Shown: in pieces, positions 39,853 through 53,600 of the stretch
Numbering within the stretch: position 1 is the stretch's first letter
Layout: each line of letters begins with the position of its first letter
Source of the DNA: Istiophorus platypterus
Lineage: Eukaryota > Chordata > Actinopteri > Istiophoriformes > Istiophoridae
DNA: 64,000 nucleotides
Assembly: GCA_016859345.1 (NCBI GenBank)
Contig: CM029134.1
Span: 10,465,560 to 10,529,559 of the forward strand
Direction: 5' to 3'
The notes under the pieces: generated by a model
What the model was told of the DNA's origin: nothing
What the model saw: only the letters and a program-made list of their open reading frames with translations
The model's database searches: none
Position numbers and translations under genes: made by a program

Positions 39853-41270
39853 GGCGGTAGCCGTTAGCTGGAGGACGAACCCTCTGCTCCTCTATAACGA
39901 AGGAAGCCTTCTGGGAAGTACCATTGTTCAAAAGGGCTATTTCTTCGTATTGTTGAGATTTTCGTGACTTTGCTCATACGGGACGCCGTTAGGTGAAGGC
40001 GAATGCTAACCAATTAATTTGCAACGGATTCACACCGGCCAATATTTGAAATTGTCGTAATTGACTAGACACTAGCCACCGAGCTCCCCCCACGATATGC
40101 CTCCGTGGTCTCGTCCCGGGAGAGAGGAAGCGAACCGCAGTCAATGAACTAATGATTATTTATCAGCAAGTAGCAAAACCGAAAAGGTGCTTTGGACTTG
40201 TCGGATTTTTCTTCATTCAAACACATTTAAGATTTATTAAACAGAAGTAATTTCATTTCTTTTTTTTACCAAAATGTCGGCCTCCCCTTTTTGCATTTTG
40301 CACCCTTTGGACCTTCCCATATTCTGTATCTTGTAGCTATTCTCTATACTTCCTAAATTACTATAAATTATTGTCATCTCTGAAATACACACGGCGTACT
40401 GTGCAGTTCAGTATGCAGGTAAGGATTATTGCACTCAAACATGTTCAGCAGAACAAAGACAAGACATAAATTAAGTCGTATGCATAATAGAAGTTACAAT
40501 AAGGAACTTGAACTGAACTTGAACTGATGTGTACAAATAGACAAAATACTAATGAAGTAATTAAAAGGGATCTACAAGCACTCCCAGCAGGGGGGGGAGC
40601 GGAACATCCTCCACCAGGCTTCTCTCACAGCTTCTTCCCTGAAGCTGTGAGGATCCTTAACGGGTTCCACATCCAGGCCAACACTCCCAACTGGGATTAT
40701 GTTAATTCCTGGTTGTTCTCTAGGATACCTGGGTTGACTTTTCTTGAAAGGGAAGATGTTATTTTAGATATCACCTTAAAAGACCAAGGATATCCACTAA
40801 TCCTGAATATTATCATCATACTTGATAAATTCTATTTTCATCAAGATTCAGGAGCCTTTTCTTATCCTTTATAAACTGCATACTCTTAACGACAGACTTT
40901 GTTCTGTCTTAAAACCCCTAGTACATTAAACATTACATTGTCCCAACGTACATTTTATCCTTAGCTGGGCATTTATTTGGCTCTGTCTGTTGCCTCTTAA
41001 TATTTAATTTTACATTTCCATAACGGATTTAATTCATCGCGTTGTCTTTAAAGATCGATAAAACTGTGAGGACTGAATTCCTAGATACTTGGGTCGTGTC
41101 ATTATTTATTTACCTTTGTTACTTAAATTATTAAGAATATTGACGCGAACATAATGGGGATCGTTTTGTTTTTCTGGGAAACGCCCATCGGGGTCACGTG
41201 TGTCACATTGGCCAATAGGACGAAGGCAGCGAATTTAAAAAGGAGCCGCGGTCGCTCGTCAACATCGCTG
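39853..41270. other. Divergent promoter interval between septin6 and pttg1
   Basis: The first 280 bp beyond the septin6 start are GC-rich and probably hold its promoter and leader. The middle (about 40280-40880) is AT-rich and carries probable retroposon remains (separate entry). The last 120 bp hold the pttg1 promoter. No coding exon is visible. Confidence 0.55.
40280..40770 (+). mobile_element. Possible decayed LINE-type retroposon fragment
   Basis: On the plus strand 40600-40680 translates to a stretch containing SHSFFPEAVRILN. This is reminiscent of the conserved tail of fish non-LTR retrotransposon reverse-transcriptase ORFs, where an SFFPxAVRLxN-like string is common. Just upstream, at 40500-40525, is a short tandem of TTGAAC units like those ending some LINE 3' tails. 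The order is scrambled and the frame is short, so this is at best a relic. No functional protein is encoded. Confidence 0.3.
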
Positions 41271-41336
41271 TTTCATATGAAAACAAACCTCTGGTCTCTC
41301 AACGGGGAACAACCGGTGGCCTCCATTACAGTCGAG
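41195..41336 (+). promoter_or_regulatory. pttg1: pttg1 promoter and untranslated first exon
   Basis: The stretch contains an E-box CACGTG (41195-41200) and overlapping inverted and direct CCAAT motifs (ATTGGCCAAT, 41207-41216). A TTTAAA hexamer at 41234-41239 lies 17 bp beyond and resembles a CHR-type cell-cycle element (canonical TTTGAA/TTTAAA). A donor, TCGAG followed by GTAAAG, ends the first exon at 41336. CCAAT plus CHR spacing is typical of G2/M genes such as securin. The assignment of the CHR is inference. Confidence 0.55.
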
Positions 41337-42289
41337 GTAAAGTGAACAGCGTCGGATCAAAGTTTGTTTTTGCATTTGTCTGCACTTTTTACCTCACACC
41401 TGTAAGATTCGTTAACCAGTTTTGACGCAAGGCGACCGACACTAGCTAACTCGACATTCGCCCCTTACGCCAGCGGTTGACTGACTTGACCGAGTTGTAC
41501 TGACTTTAAACCGGTCGTGGTTAACTTTAATTAGCACTTAAACGGCAGCAGGTTTGACGTGTTTCAGATGGACTTTCTTATAAAAGGTAGTTAAACTCCT
41601 CTTATGACAGGACACTGACTAGCTCACGGCTATCAAACGATGCGTTACGCTGGCGAAAGTTGTGCGTGATGTCTCTTCACTCGCCGCCAAGACTAAACCT
41701 AAATCTAACCAACCTTTAGCTAAAAACCCCTGCTTAAGACGGGACATGCAGCGAGAGAGCAGAGTGGAGTCGGAGCAAACGCGTTAGGATAACGACAGGA
41801 AGATAAATATTGTGTTTCGGCAGTCTGGAGGCTCATTTGCCAATTATAGCCTGCTACCGCTATTAAGTGCTGTATCGTTGCCAGAGCGGCCCTCAGCTCC
41901 GGACTGTCACTGGAATGCCGGAGGTCAGAAGCCGAGTAAACACAGGCCCTTCTTCCATCCACAGTGGCCTTCACAACTCAAAACTAACACTACATGACTC
42001 AGTCAAATCCCATCGCTGTCCGGTTAAGATTTAGTTTTCATTTCAAGTGACCTGATAAACGAGGGGGAAAGACTTTTCGATTTATTTTATTTTTTTTTCG
42101 CTCACCAAACAATGTGGTGTGAAAACGGACTGAGTTCATCTGATTTTTTTAAGTTTGACTTTTAACCGACTAACACAATATGAATGGACAATCATTTCGA
42201 TAATGGGTTTTAATCATGTTTCAAGTAAAAGTATAAAAACTTGCTGAATTAAGATTCCTAAATGTGATGATTTGCTGTTTGTCTGCGTC

Positions 42290-43030
42290 ATAATGGACTG
42301 AATATTTTTGTTTATTTTTGTGTTTTTGTTTAATAAATAAAAAAAACCCCAGCAAATTGAATATCATCTTGGGCTCTGGGAAATGGTATCTATCTGTATT
42401 TCCTGAAATTTTATCGACAAATGGACTAAAAATCAACAAAATTATTAATAATGAATAATTAGTTGCAGCCTTAATTAAAATTCAGGTGTATATGTAACAA
42501 AGATCAGACACAATGATTATAGTCTTAACTCAGGGTTCTCTTACTGGCTTTCCTTCTCAGTGGATGAAGTATGCTTAGTTGTGATAACTGAACCATCTAT
42601 AAAGACTGAGATGTTGGTGAAAGCTAGTTAGTGGAAACTGAGTTAACATAGTTTTGTTAAACTATTAAGGTCAAGGATGAACTTTCACTCAACATTTAAA
42701 GGTGCAGCTAAGGATTATTTCATCCATTCATTTATCTTGATTAGTGTCATTTCATATACAATGTTAGACCAAACTGACAGAAGTCATCCATTGATTTTTT
42801 TTTTTTTTTTTTTTCCCCCAAAGTGACAAAGTTGCTTATTTCATCCAGCCAACAATCGAAAATGCAGAGATTCAGTTTACTGTCATTGCAAAAAGCAAAA
42901 AGTGCCTAAATCTTCACATTTCATATGAAACCAAAGAATCCTTTTTTTTTATTTTTTTTTTTTTTTATAACCTGCAAAATTACTGAAATGATAATGAAAA
43001 TAGTTTTCTGTTGATATATTGATTCATCAC
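42290..43030. repeat. AT-rich dispersed repeat, copies C and D
   Basis: Copy C (about 42290-42475) runs in reverse: CTTGGGCTCTGGGAAATGG, then TTATCGACAAATGGACTAAA, ending AATAATTAGTTGCAGCC. Copy D (about 42770-43030) runs forward: a long poly-T, TCAGTTTACTGTCATTG, and a terminal GATAATGAAAATAG segment. Both sit in pttg1 intron 1. A GGT triplet run follows at 43034-43052. Confidence 0.55.
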
Positions 43031-43259
43031 CCTTGTGGTGGTGGTGGTGGTGATGATGTCGGCTTGGTTGCTTTGAAGTGTCCCATGAGCCTGCCTGCAC
43101 AATACCAGGACCATACAGCTTTAAAATCTAACTGATGCAGCCATTTCACCTGTTAACACCTTAGCTTTTTCCTGCTACATGTCAAATGTGATGTCCCTAC
43201 AGTGGTGATTGCTTTTGAAATTGTGTTGCAGCTAATATCAGCTTGTGCTTTCAGATATA

Positions 43260-45310
43260 ATGGCCAACATAATCTTTGCAGAGCAGGAAAATGCACGTCT
43301 CCATGCACCTACACTGAAGATGCGACAGCGACTTCAGTCTGCTCCAGGTATGAAAACATCGTGTTGTGAGTTTTCTTCTTCCCTCCCTTCAAGCCGTTAT
43401 ATTCGTCTGTGCGGGAATATGCAATAACCTGTATTTTCCTCACCAGAAAAACTTGTGAAATCTCCTGCGATTTCAAAAACCTTAAACACTCCACTGCCAT
43501 CTGGTCGTAAGGCTTTTGGCAATGTCAACAAAAAAATTTCAACCCCTGCCATCAGTGCACGAGACAAGAAACTCCTGAAGACACAGGTTGGAATAGCCCA
43601 TAATAGGGTCACAATCGAAAACTAATGTCAGGCTGTAAGTGACCTCTTTGTTCTATACCTCAGTCATTACATGTACTAACTCAATATTTTGTTCCCCACA
43701 GGAGCCTAAAATCAAACATGCACCACAAACCAAAGAGGAAGAATATCCAGAAATTGAGACGTTCATCCCTTATGACCCGCTAGGTACCTGACAGTAGTAA
43801 AGGTTCTCAGTTTAACTTGTTTTCCTTTGAGGTTCCAAAGGAGGTCATATTCTACAGTAATACAGGTTTATAGAGTAGTCCAAATTACACTACCAACTAT
43901 ACAGTTCCACTCCAGGTTTGGGCATATATGTTAAATTCTGCTCAATCAGAAATGACATAATGTTAATCCCACTTCAGCATCCCATTGGCTTTCCTTTCGT
44001 TGAGTCCATTAATGGTTTATTTCCTCAGGACTCTTCCTATCTAGGCTTATCTGTGTTTGCTACATAAGAAGTCACACGTGCCAAATATGATAACATGTAT
44101 GTGCCTCCTTCAACCCTTATGTGCCCCCCCCTTCCTTTTCACCCAGAGTTTGAGAAGTACAGCATACCTGAAGATTTGGTTCCCCTCAGTAGCCTTGCTT
44201 TGCCTGGACTGGCCTGTTTCTCACCAGCTCCACATCCGTGTGAGGAGGACCTGGAAAAGTTTGATCCTCTCCCAAACTTGTCTCCTGTAAAGATGCCAAA
44301 ACATTCAGGTATCATGGTCCAATTAGGGCTAAATTCAAACTTATTGTTTGATATTGGAAAATGCATGCTTACTAGTGTGTATGATACAATGAAACACGTG
44401 GATGGCTGGTATAGATAAAATTCTAACTCAGTATATGTAATTTTGAATTACAACATCTATTTTGATCTAGGGATTTTCTGAAAATATTTTAATCGAGAAA
44501 TTGTTTATAGATAAAATAACCAGATGAGGTTGTCTGTTTTGGTTAATCTATAAAATTGAATATTTGACAAATCAAAGTACTTAATCACATTGAAATGTCT
44601 ACAGTGATTAATTACATCAGCTATTAGAGGTATAGTAGATCCTAATGATGTGTATATTTTATTACAGTATAAATACTGTACATCATAATCATTACTTAAC
44701 CCAAATAAAGCAGATTTATAGATGTTTGAAATTTGTCATTTACCACCTGTGTTATCTTACTGCAGATTATTGTATTTTATTTCTTTAGTTGTTGAGATTT
44801 CTGCTGTCACTCCAGTACAAAGGAAATGAATGGTGTCTCTTAACTGCATTTTAAAATGTTTAAAAAGGCAACCAGAAATTTTCCCGAAATTGAACACTGG
44901 AACCACTTTGTCTCAAATTAAGTTATTACATGCAATTTTTTTTTTTTCTCCTTGATCTCAATTGTATCTTAAAACTGGGAAAATGGCAAAAAAAAATACT
45001 AAAGTAATGGTTAAAAAGAATAAAATATTTAGCCTTTTTATTTATTTCAGGATAAATTAAGAAATATGACCCAGGTATTTTCTTTGGGGGGGGTGCTCTC
45101 AGCTCTATTTAATGTGACTCTTTTCTGGCAGCTCTCACTGTAGCTGTTTAACTATAGGGCACAGGTTGGAAACTCCACTTATCATTAACTTACTGTATCA
45201 TTAACTTTACTGTCTCCCGTCTCTCAGATTATTGCTCAGAGCTGGACGCCTTTCTTCAAACACTTGATGAGCTGACTGTTGAACTTCCTCCAGAATCTGT
45301 TACTGGCTGA
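43260..45310 (+). CDS. pttg1: Securin (pituitary tumour-transforming gene 1), 184 aa
   Basis: Five coding exons: 43260-43347, 43447-43586, 43702-43783, 44147-44308 and 45228-45310. The sum is 555 nt, with GT-AG and consistent phases. The start is the first ATG, six bases into the exon, preceded by an untranslated exon at about 41.3 kb. Securin inhibits separase until the anaphase-promoting complex degrades it. The recognisable core is YPEIETFIPYDPL followed by EFEKYSIPED, matching the separase-binding segment of vertebrate securins (human YPEIEKFFPFNPLDFE), and the SPVKMP motif follows. The degron region differs from the mammalian form. An EQEN sequence stands where a KEN box would be, and RKAFGNVN stands where the D-box RKALGTVN is in human. 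A second RxxL, RQRL, lies at residues 22-25. AATAAA follows at 45359-45364. Confidence 0.93.
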
Positions 45311-45358
45311 ATGTCAACGCATGTTTTTGTTATGACTGCGCTGTTTTCTTCTTACTGA

Positions 45359-45364
45359 AATAAA
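45359..45364 (+). terminator. pttg1: pttg1 polyadenylation signal
   Basis: AATAAA lies 49 nt after the stop codon and is followed by a T-rich segment, giving a very short 3' untranslated region. Confidence 0.8.
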
Positions 45365-46110
45365 GTTGTTTTTATCTATCTTCTTTCGGTTTTATTTGCA
45401 TTGCACCAGTCTGTAGCTCTGTGCTTGTCTTATAATTGCTCTCAATGTGAAAGTAGGAGGAAAATTCAGTGTATTACTTCCTGCTTTTGAAGTCCATCAG
45501 TGGTCACATGTGACGGATTCTCGCTATTGGTTTTGCCTGAGATTAAAATGAACTTTGTCTCAGTTCCTCTTGTAAAGGAGAGGAAAGGGAGATTTCGCCA
45601 TGAATCTGTGCCTCAGTATTCGACATTAATGAGAATAACGATTCACGTGCAGATCGATTTCCTCATATCGGGCACTGACACGCTCCTGGCTGATACAGTT
45701 GGTGTGTGCGCCTTGGACATAGAACAGGTGAGTAACGTGGCAGTTTATCTAAATAGTCGACTGTGCTAAACAAAGGTTTATTATTAGCCTGAAATGTTAA
45801 GGGATTTAGGAATGAATCGAACGTTTTATCTTGGTCTTTGCATAATCAGGAACTTGCTCTGCGCTGAAATGGCGTGTTTATGCACTAACGAAATGTTTTA
45901 GACGTGTCCATATCTATAAGTTTAAATAACTTTTCTCCTCCCACGGTGCAGGGAATGAGTCCACCGGTATGGAGGGAAACAGTTCCCATTTCATGACATG
46001 ACACTGATATCTTTGGGGTGTTGTCTAATAAAAGGAAGTAGCCTTGAACTCATCGCGCAGAGACAACGGGAGGGGAAGCCTTGGGCGGGAGGGGAGGGGG
46101 GGCAGGCAGC
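45365..46110 (+). other. sowahd upstream region with a possible spliced 5' exon
   Basis: A good donor, GAACAG followed by GTGAGTAAC, ends a plus-strand open frame at 45729. A good acceptor, polypyrimidine then GTGCAG, lies at 45951. Together they suggest a leader exon and a 221-bp intron ahead of sowahd. The upstream frame (from an ATG at 45500 or 45548) is not a family I know. If translated it does not obviously continue into the ankyrin frame. Confidence 0.4.
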
Positions 46111-47088
46111 ATGTACGAGAGCGGATCGGGTGTTGCTGGATGTGACTCAACTGGAACCGAACCAGCTGTCAGCCATACCGCCGCCCACGGCAGCAGGGCG
46201 GCCAAACAGGGCCGCGCTGTCGGAGGACCGTCGAGACATGGCACGCAGGTCGTGCCAAGCGCTTTCCAGCGTAGGTCGAGGCTGCAGAGGCAGCAAGAAG
46301 TCACCGACGGCTCCGCGGTGGGAGGACCGGAGAGAGGGTCGCTCACACCCGCCATGCGTAAACGGTACCTCAAGGAGCTGCTCCTGAGCAACCCGTCGCA
46401 CAGCGGGTTCAGCACCGTGCTGTCCTCGCAGACCCAGAGCGTGTCGCCCGAGCAGGGCGCGGGCTGGGCTCTGTACCCGATGGAGCACGCGTGGATGCTG
46501 TCCGCGGTGGAGGGAAACTACGAGACCATCCTGGAGTTCATCTCCGAGGACCCCTACTTGTTAACCAGGAAGGACTTCATCAGCGGGTACTCGGTCCTGC
46601 ACTGGCTGGCCAAGGGGGGGCAGGACGAGACCCTGGTCAAACTCCTGCGCTACGCGGACGGCGCGGGGATCCCGGTGAACGTGAACCTGCGCGGCAGCGG
46701 CGGGCTGACGCCGCTGCACGTCGCCAGCATGCACGGCCAGTACATGGTGGTCAAGCTGCTGGTCGGGGCTTTCGGGGCCAACGTCGATGCCATGGACTAC
46801 AACGGGAGAAGGGCCTGGCAGTATCTGAGGGGGGACGCCCCGACGGAGATGAGGGAGCTGCTCGGGACGTGGGACGACGAGCACGGCTGCGCGCAAAATG
46901 TCAACACGAACGTCAACAACAACACCGGCGGCTCCGGCGCGACGAGCCCGGCGGCGGGCGAGGAGGTCGACGCCGGGGGGACGTCCGAGCTGGACTCGTT
47001 CGACCGGACTAAGAGGAGCGGCGGCTGGGGATTGGGGTCTTTCAAAAAGATCCTACCGTCGTTTTCGTTTCTCGGGAAAAGAAGCTGA
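46111..47088 (+). CDS. sowahd: Sosondowah ankyrin repeat domain family member D, 325 aa
   Basis: A single-exon coding region, as in the human gene. The start is the ATG at 46111; the frame is open further upstream but without another ATG. After a low-complexity, Gly/Ala/Ser-rich N-terminus come MRKRYLKELLL (about residue 82) and then the conserved block EHAWMLSAVEGNYE (about 125). GYSVLHWLAKGG, GSGGLTPLHVASMHGQ and RRAWQYL complete two to three ankyrin repeats (about 125-235). These strings match human SOWAHD (EHAWILAAAEGRYE, GYSVLHWLAKHG, GSGGLTPLHLAALQGH). The C-terminus has an Asn/Gly-rich linker and ends with a hydrophobic-basic tail, FLGKRS. The molecular role of the family is not established. 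The coding region has very high GC and CpG, unlike its AT-rich flanks. Confidence 0.95.
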   Translation: MYESGSGVAGCDSTGTEPAVSHTAAHGSRAAKQGRAVGGPSRHGTQVVPSAFQRRSRLQRQQEVTDGSAVGGPERGSLTPAMRKRYLKELLLSNPSHSGFSTVLSSQTQSVSPEQGAGWALYPMEHAWMLSAVEGNYETILEFISEDPYLLTRKDFISGYSVLHWLAKGGQDETLVKLLRYADGAGIPVNVNLRGSGGLTPLHVASMHGQYMVVKLLVGAFGANVDAMDYNGRRAWQYLRGDAPTEMRELLGTWDDEHGCAQNVNTNVNNNTGGSGATSPAAGEEVDAGGTSELDSFDRTKRSGGWGLGSFKKILPSFSFLGKRS

Positions 47089-47698
47089 GCGGCTGTGGCG
47101 CAAGTCTTCTAATATCTGTATCATTTCACACCCAACATCACTGGAAACCAACACTGCCAAGCAACTTGAGTCCTTAAGGTTCTTAAAAAAGTCAACATTT
47201 CTGCATTTCTTCTGGTGTAAATAAGTTCGTTTCCTGTCAATTCTAAAGTCAAGTTTTCCTTTACTCCAGAGGAGGAACTGGTGTTGTTTATTCCAAGGCA
47301 GTAAATTCCCACAAGTTTACTTCTATTGGAAATATACTGAAATTCCCACTAAACCTCCACGTTTCGTACCAATGGGCATAGATTAACAGTGACGGTCAAA
47401 TGGACGAGACTTGGACAAATACCTTGGTGCGTTCACCTCTGAAACTTTTCAAAATGAAACGAGGTAAAACTGATCATAACTCATGTCCACATTCAAATCG
47501 TGACGGATGAAGGGGTCACCAAGTAGACGATAAATCTGAAGGTCTCAAGTCAAAAGGTTGAGAACCACTGCACTAGCACCAGGATAATCCGGTGCGACTT
47601 TTTTTCCAGGAATCCTGGCGAGTCCCCTGGTTTTATAAAAGAAAAAAAAAAAGCACTGGTACTTAAGGTTCTAACTTTGCTTGACTCAACCCAACTTT

Positions 47699-47704
47699 AA
47701 TAAA
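47699..47704 (+). terminator. sowahd: sowahd polyadenylation signal
   Basis: AATAAA lies about 610 nt after the stop. It is the nearest hexamer on the plus strand in the non-coding tail. Confidence 0.55.
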
Positions 47705-48103
47705 ACACTGTATAATCTGTCTCATGATGTTTTGCTGCTGCTCCACTTCTCTGTGTCAACAGACCAAATATTTATTGATGCTGACATGGCCCGGTTTTTC
47801 TCTATTTTGAGCACTTTAAGTTAACATGTCTTTGTCTTGCTACTGCATTAGGCTTTGTGAATAGAACTGCTGTCTTTGGCCCGAGCAACAAAGCCAGACC
47901 TCAAATCTTCCATGAAACAGTAATTCAGAAGCATTTACTCTGTGGTCACTGACTGAAAAAAAAAAACATAACAAAATCCTTCAGATTGTGAGTGACTCCT
48001 TTCTGCAGGGCTGTGCCAGCAATGCCTCTCCCCATGTTTTCAGTTTGCTTTAATCAAAAAAAGAGCCAGAAAACAGATACATTTCAAGTTTGATCATAGA
48101 TCT

Positions 48104-48109
48104 TTTATT
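48104..48109 (-). terminator. rpl39: rpl39 polyadenylation signal
   Basis: The minus strand reads AATAAA about 111 nt after the rpl39 stop, which fits the short 3' ends usual for ribosomal protein genes. The preceding 47705-48103 interval separates two convergent genes and contains nothing else I can name. Confidence 0.75.
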
Positions 48110-48219
48110 ATCAAACACGATGAGATAACATGGCTCCCCTCCATGCGGTCAGGCCCAGCAGCTGGAGGTCCTGGCAGATGTTGGGATGGAGGGACACTGG
48201 GATCCAGGGATCTGCATGT

Positions 48220-51081
<2,862 letters not shown>

Positions 51082-51117
51082 TTTGTCCACAGTCCTTTCC
51101 CCACTGTGGCGGCGGTC

Positions 51118-51134
51118 GAAGAGAGAGAAGGAAG
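51118..51134 (-). promoter_or_regulatory. rpl39: rpl39 TOP-like pyrimidine tract near transcription start
   Basis: The minus strand reads CTTCCTTCTCTCTCTTC about 40-55 nt upstream of the ATG. This is the oligopyrimidine start typical of vertebrate ribosomal protein genes and links their translation to mTOR signalling through LARP1. A CRE-like TGACG lies beside it on the plus strand. Confidence 0.6.
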
Positions 51135-51781
51135 TGACGCAGGCACGTTTATCAAATAGGCGCCCGGCGACAAAACGCTGTGCGATCTGCCGACAGCGAC
51201 ACCTGCCGGAGGTTTCGCTTACATTCAGCTCAGTAGCTGAGGGAGTCATCTGCTGCGGGTGCCGCCTCCGCGTCTGGGTTCCCTCGTTTTTTAGATTTTT
51301 TATAATACATTTATAGGTTTTGCTTCTTCCATTATTCTTGGATAAATTACATTTAAATGATAAATGTCTTTTATACCCGCGAAATAAAGAATGGCCTCAG
51401 CATCCGCGTATTAAAATTTCAATCATAGCAAATGCTGACAGGTCGGAAGGACTTTGATGTTGGGAAATCAAAGTGTAACCTTGAAAGGACAGCATGTTAT
51501 TACAACATGCAGAAAATATAAATGAATAGCTTATGGTGAAGAATATTTTGTTCATCTGAACCGATATCTATGACTGTAGATCTAAGTCTAGTTTCAGCAG
51601 CTTAAGAGGCCTGCCTTGAACATCTACTTGGTGAAAGGGATGAACGACATCAAACCGATGCGACGTTATCAAATAATCTGAAAATAAAACTCACCACTTC
51701 TGAGGTTTCCTGTTATTCAAGGCCGAGCAAATCTCCAGTCAAGAGGAAAAAAAAGACACGAAAGTTTTAACAAAGACCTCT
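51135..51781. other. Spacer between rpl39 promoter and upf3b 3' end
   Basis: The left 150 bp are GC-rich rpl39 promoter. The rest is ordinary AT-rich DNA without recognised features. Confidence 0.5.
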
Positions 51782-51787
51782 TTTATT
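51782..51787 (-). terminator. upf3b: upf3b polyadenylation signal
   Basis: The minus strand reads AATAAA about 875 nt after the upf3b stop. It is a plausible end of the transcript; nearer alternatives were not obvious. Confidence 0.5.
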
Positions 51788-52662
51788 TCCAGTCAAAATG
51801 GCTACTGTTCATTAGCATCACCAGCAGTGATATGTTTCCATGCTGTATTTATCATAGTGCATCAAGATGAATGTTTCAGGGGAGTTTCAGATTAGAAAAG
51901 GGGGAAGGCCACAGGTTTATCGCTCTGATTGTAGTCTGCATGCAGGCATACCTGTCACATGGCAGTCTACTCAGAAAATGGCTATTTCTCCTCTGTAGGT
52001 ATATGAATGTATGAACTTCAATATATATTTTGCCTGTGAGACTATTTTAAAGTCACAGACCATGGAACATTTTAGTAACATATCTGCACATACATTTGGA
52101 TTGTCTCACTCCCTGGGCAAGGTAAGATGTAATGTCCATGTGTGCCCTTCAAAAGTAAAAATTCTTGCGCTACAAAAGAAATCTCTTTCAAGACGGTGTA
52201 GAAACAATATTGATGAGCTCAGTAAAGCTGACATGTTGAATTATTGGGAAGTTAGGATACCAGTGAAGTAATTTAATACCTCCAGAGTGTGATATGGGTG
52301 AACAAGTTAAAAGCCACTGTTTGCAGTTTGGACATTGTACATCAGAGAAACGATACTGAAATAAGGTCACTTTGAGTTTATGTGGTCCAAGAAAGCTTTG
52401 GCTTTACCTAACGTGCCCTACAGCAAAACTCTTTCAAAAGGTTACTTTTACCTCTCCTAACAAATGAAACTAAAAGAGGGTCACATTCAGGCACTAAGAG
52501 GCTCCACCATCACACCTCTGCCTCTGAGACCGGGAGAGCCAGATGTGGCCCTGCTTCAACTGCAGTGCATGTCGTCGAGATGCATCACGTCGCTGCTCTG
52601 AGCCTCACAGGCGTGTCTCCCCCCTCCTCACCGAACTTAAAATGCCATAACATGAAATCTGC

Positions 52663-53543
52663 TCAATCATCTCCTTTGTCAGGCACTTTCTTGGTCTCAG
52701 TATCTGGTTTCCTGTCAGCAGAGTTGGATTCTCCTCCTCCTCCTCCTCCTCCTCCTCCTCCTCCTCCTCCTCCTCCTCCTCCTCCTGCAGCTCGATTGCG
52801 GCTCCTGGCCCCCGGCTGGTACAGCTGAATAGCAGGCCGATCCTGATGTACCAACAAACAACAGAATTAGAAATACTAATAAGCAGGAAGTAACAAGAAA
52901 TGACCTGATGACTTGAAAGACTAGATTGGTAACCTTATTTCGTAGCCGCTCTCTTTTGCCACCCTCCTCCTTCTTGTTGTCTTTGGCAAGTTTCTCTGGC
53001 CTCTCGGAGTGGGCAGAGTCTCCAATATTTTCACCTTTTTTCTTCTCCAAGGCACGCTCTTTTTCTTTTTTCACCTCCTCCTCACGCTTTCTGCATGAGT
53101 TCTCTCCATCCTGCCGTTCTCTCCTTCTCCGCCGGTCTTCGTCCTGTCGCCTGATGCGCTCCTTCTCTTTCTGCCGCCGCTCCTTCTCCCGCTCCCGATC
53201 GCGCTCTCTGTCTTGATCTGCGTCGCGCTCCCTGAACTCCTTCCGCACATCATCATCTGCTCTGTGTGCAAAGCACAAATCTTTTTTAAGTATTCTGTTA
53301 AAACTGAACAGTGTGTTTTCAAAAAAATGACTGAAGCAACTAACTTCCTTCCTCGAGCCTCCTTATTTTCAATGTTCTGGCGCCTCTTATGCTCAGCAGT
53401 CCCCATGGATCTGTCCTCTTTGCTTGGTTTCTCTGGTTTCTTGGGCTTTTCCTTGGGTTTCTCAGGATCAGCATCATCACCTCTGTCTGGCTTCTTCAGG
53501 AGCTACACAGTTGAAAATATATACAATAAACACAATATATAAA

Positions 53544-53600
<57 letters not shown>

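Noticed and set aside
46491..47012. Second 173-codon frame overlapping sowahd
   Set aside because: It is the +1 shadow of the very GC-rich sowahd coding exon and lacks conserved features.
52715..53278. 187-codon minus-strand frame ending in a poly-Arg tract
   Set aside because: This is upf3b exon 9 read past its donor through the intron into the GGA repeat in the wrong frame; the spliced frame gives polyglycine.
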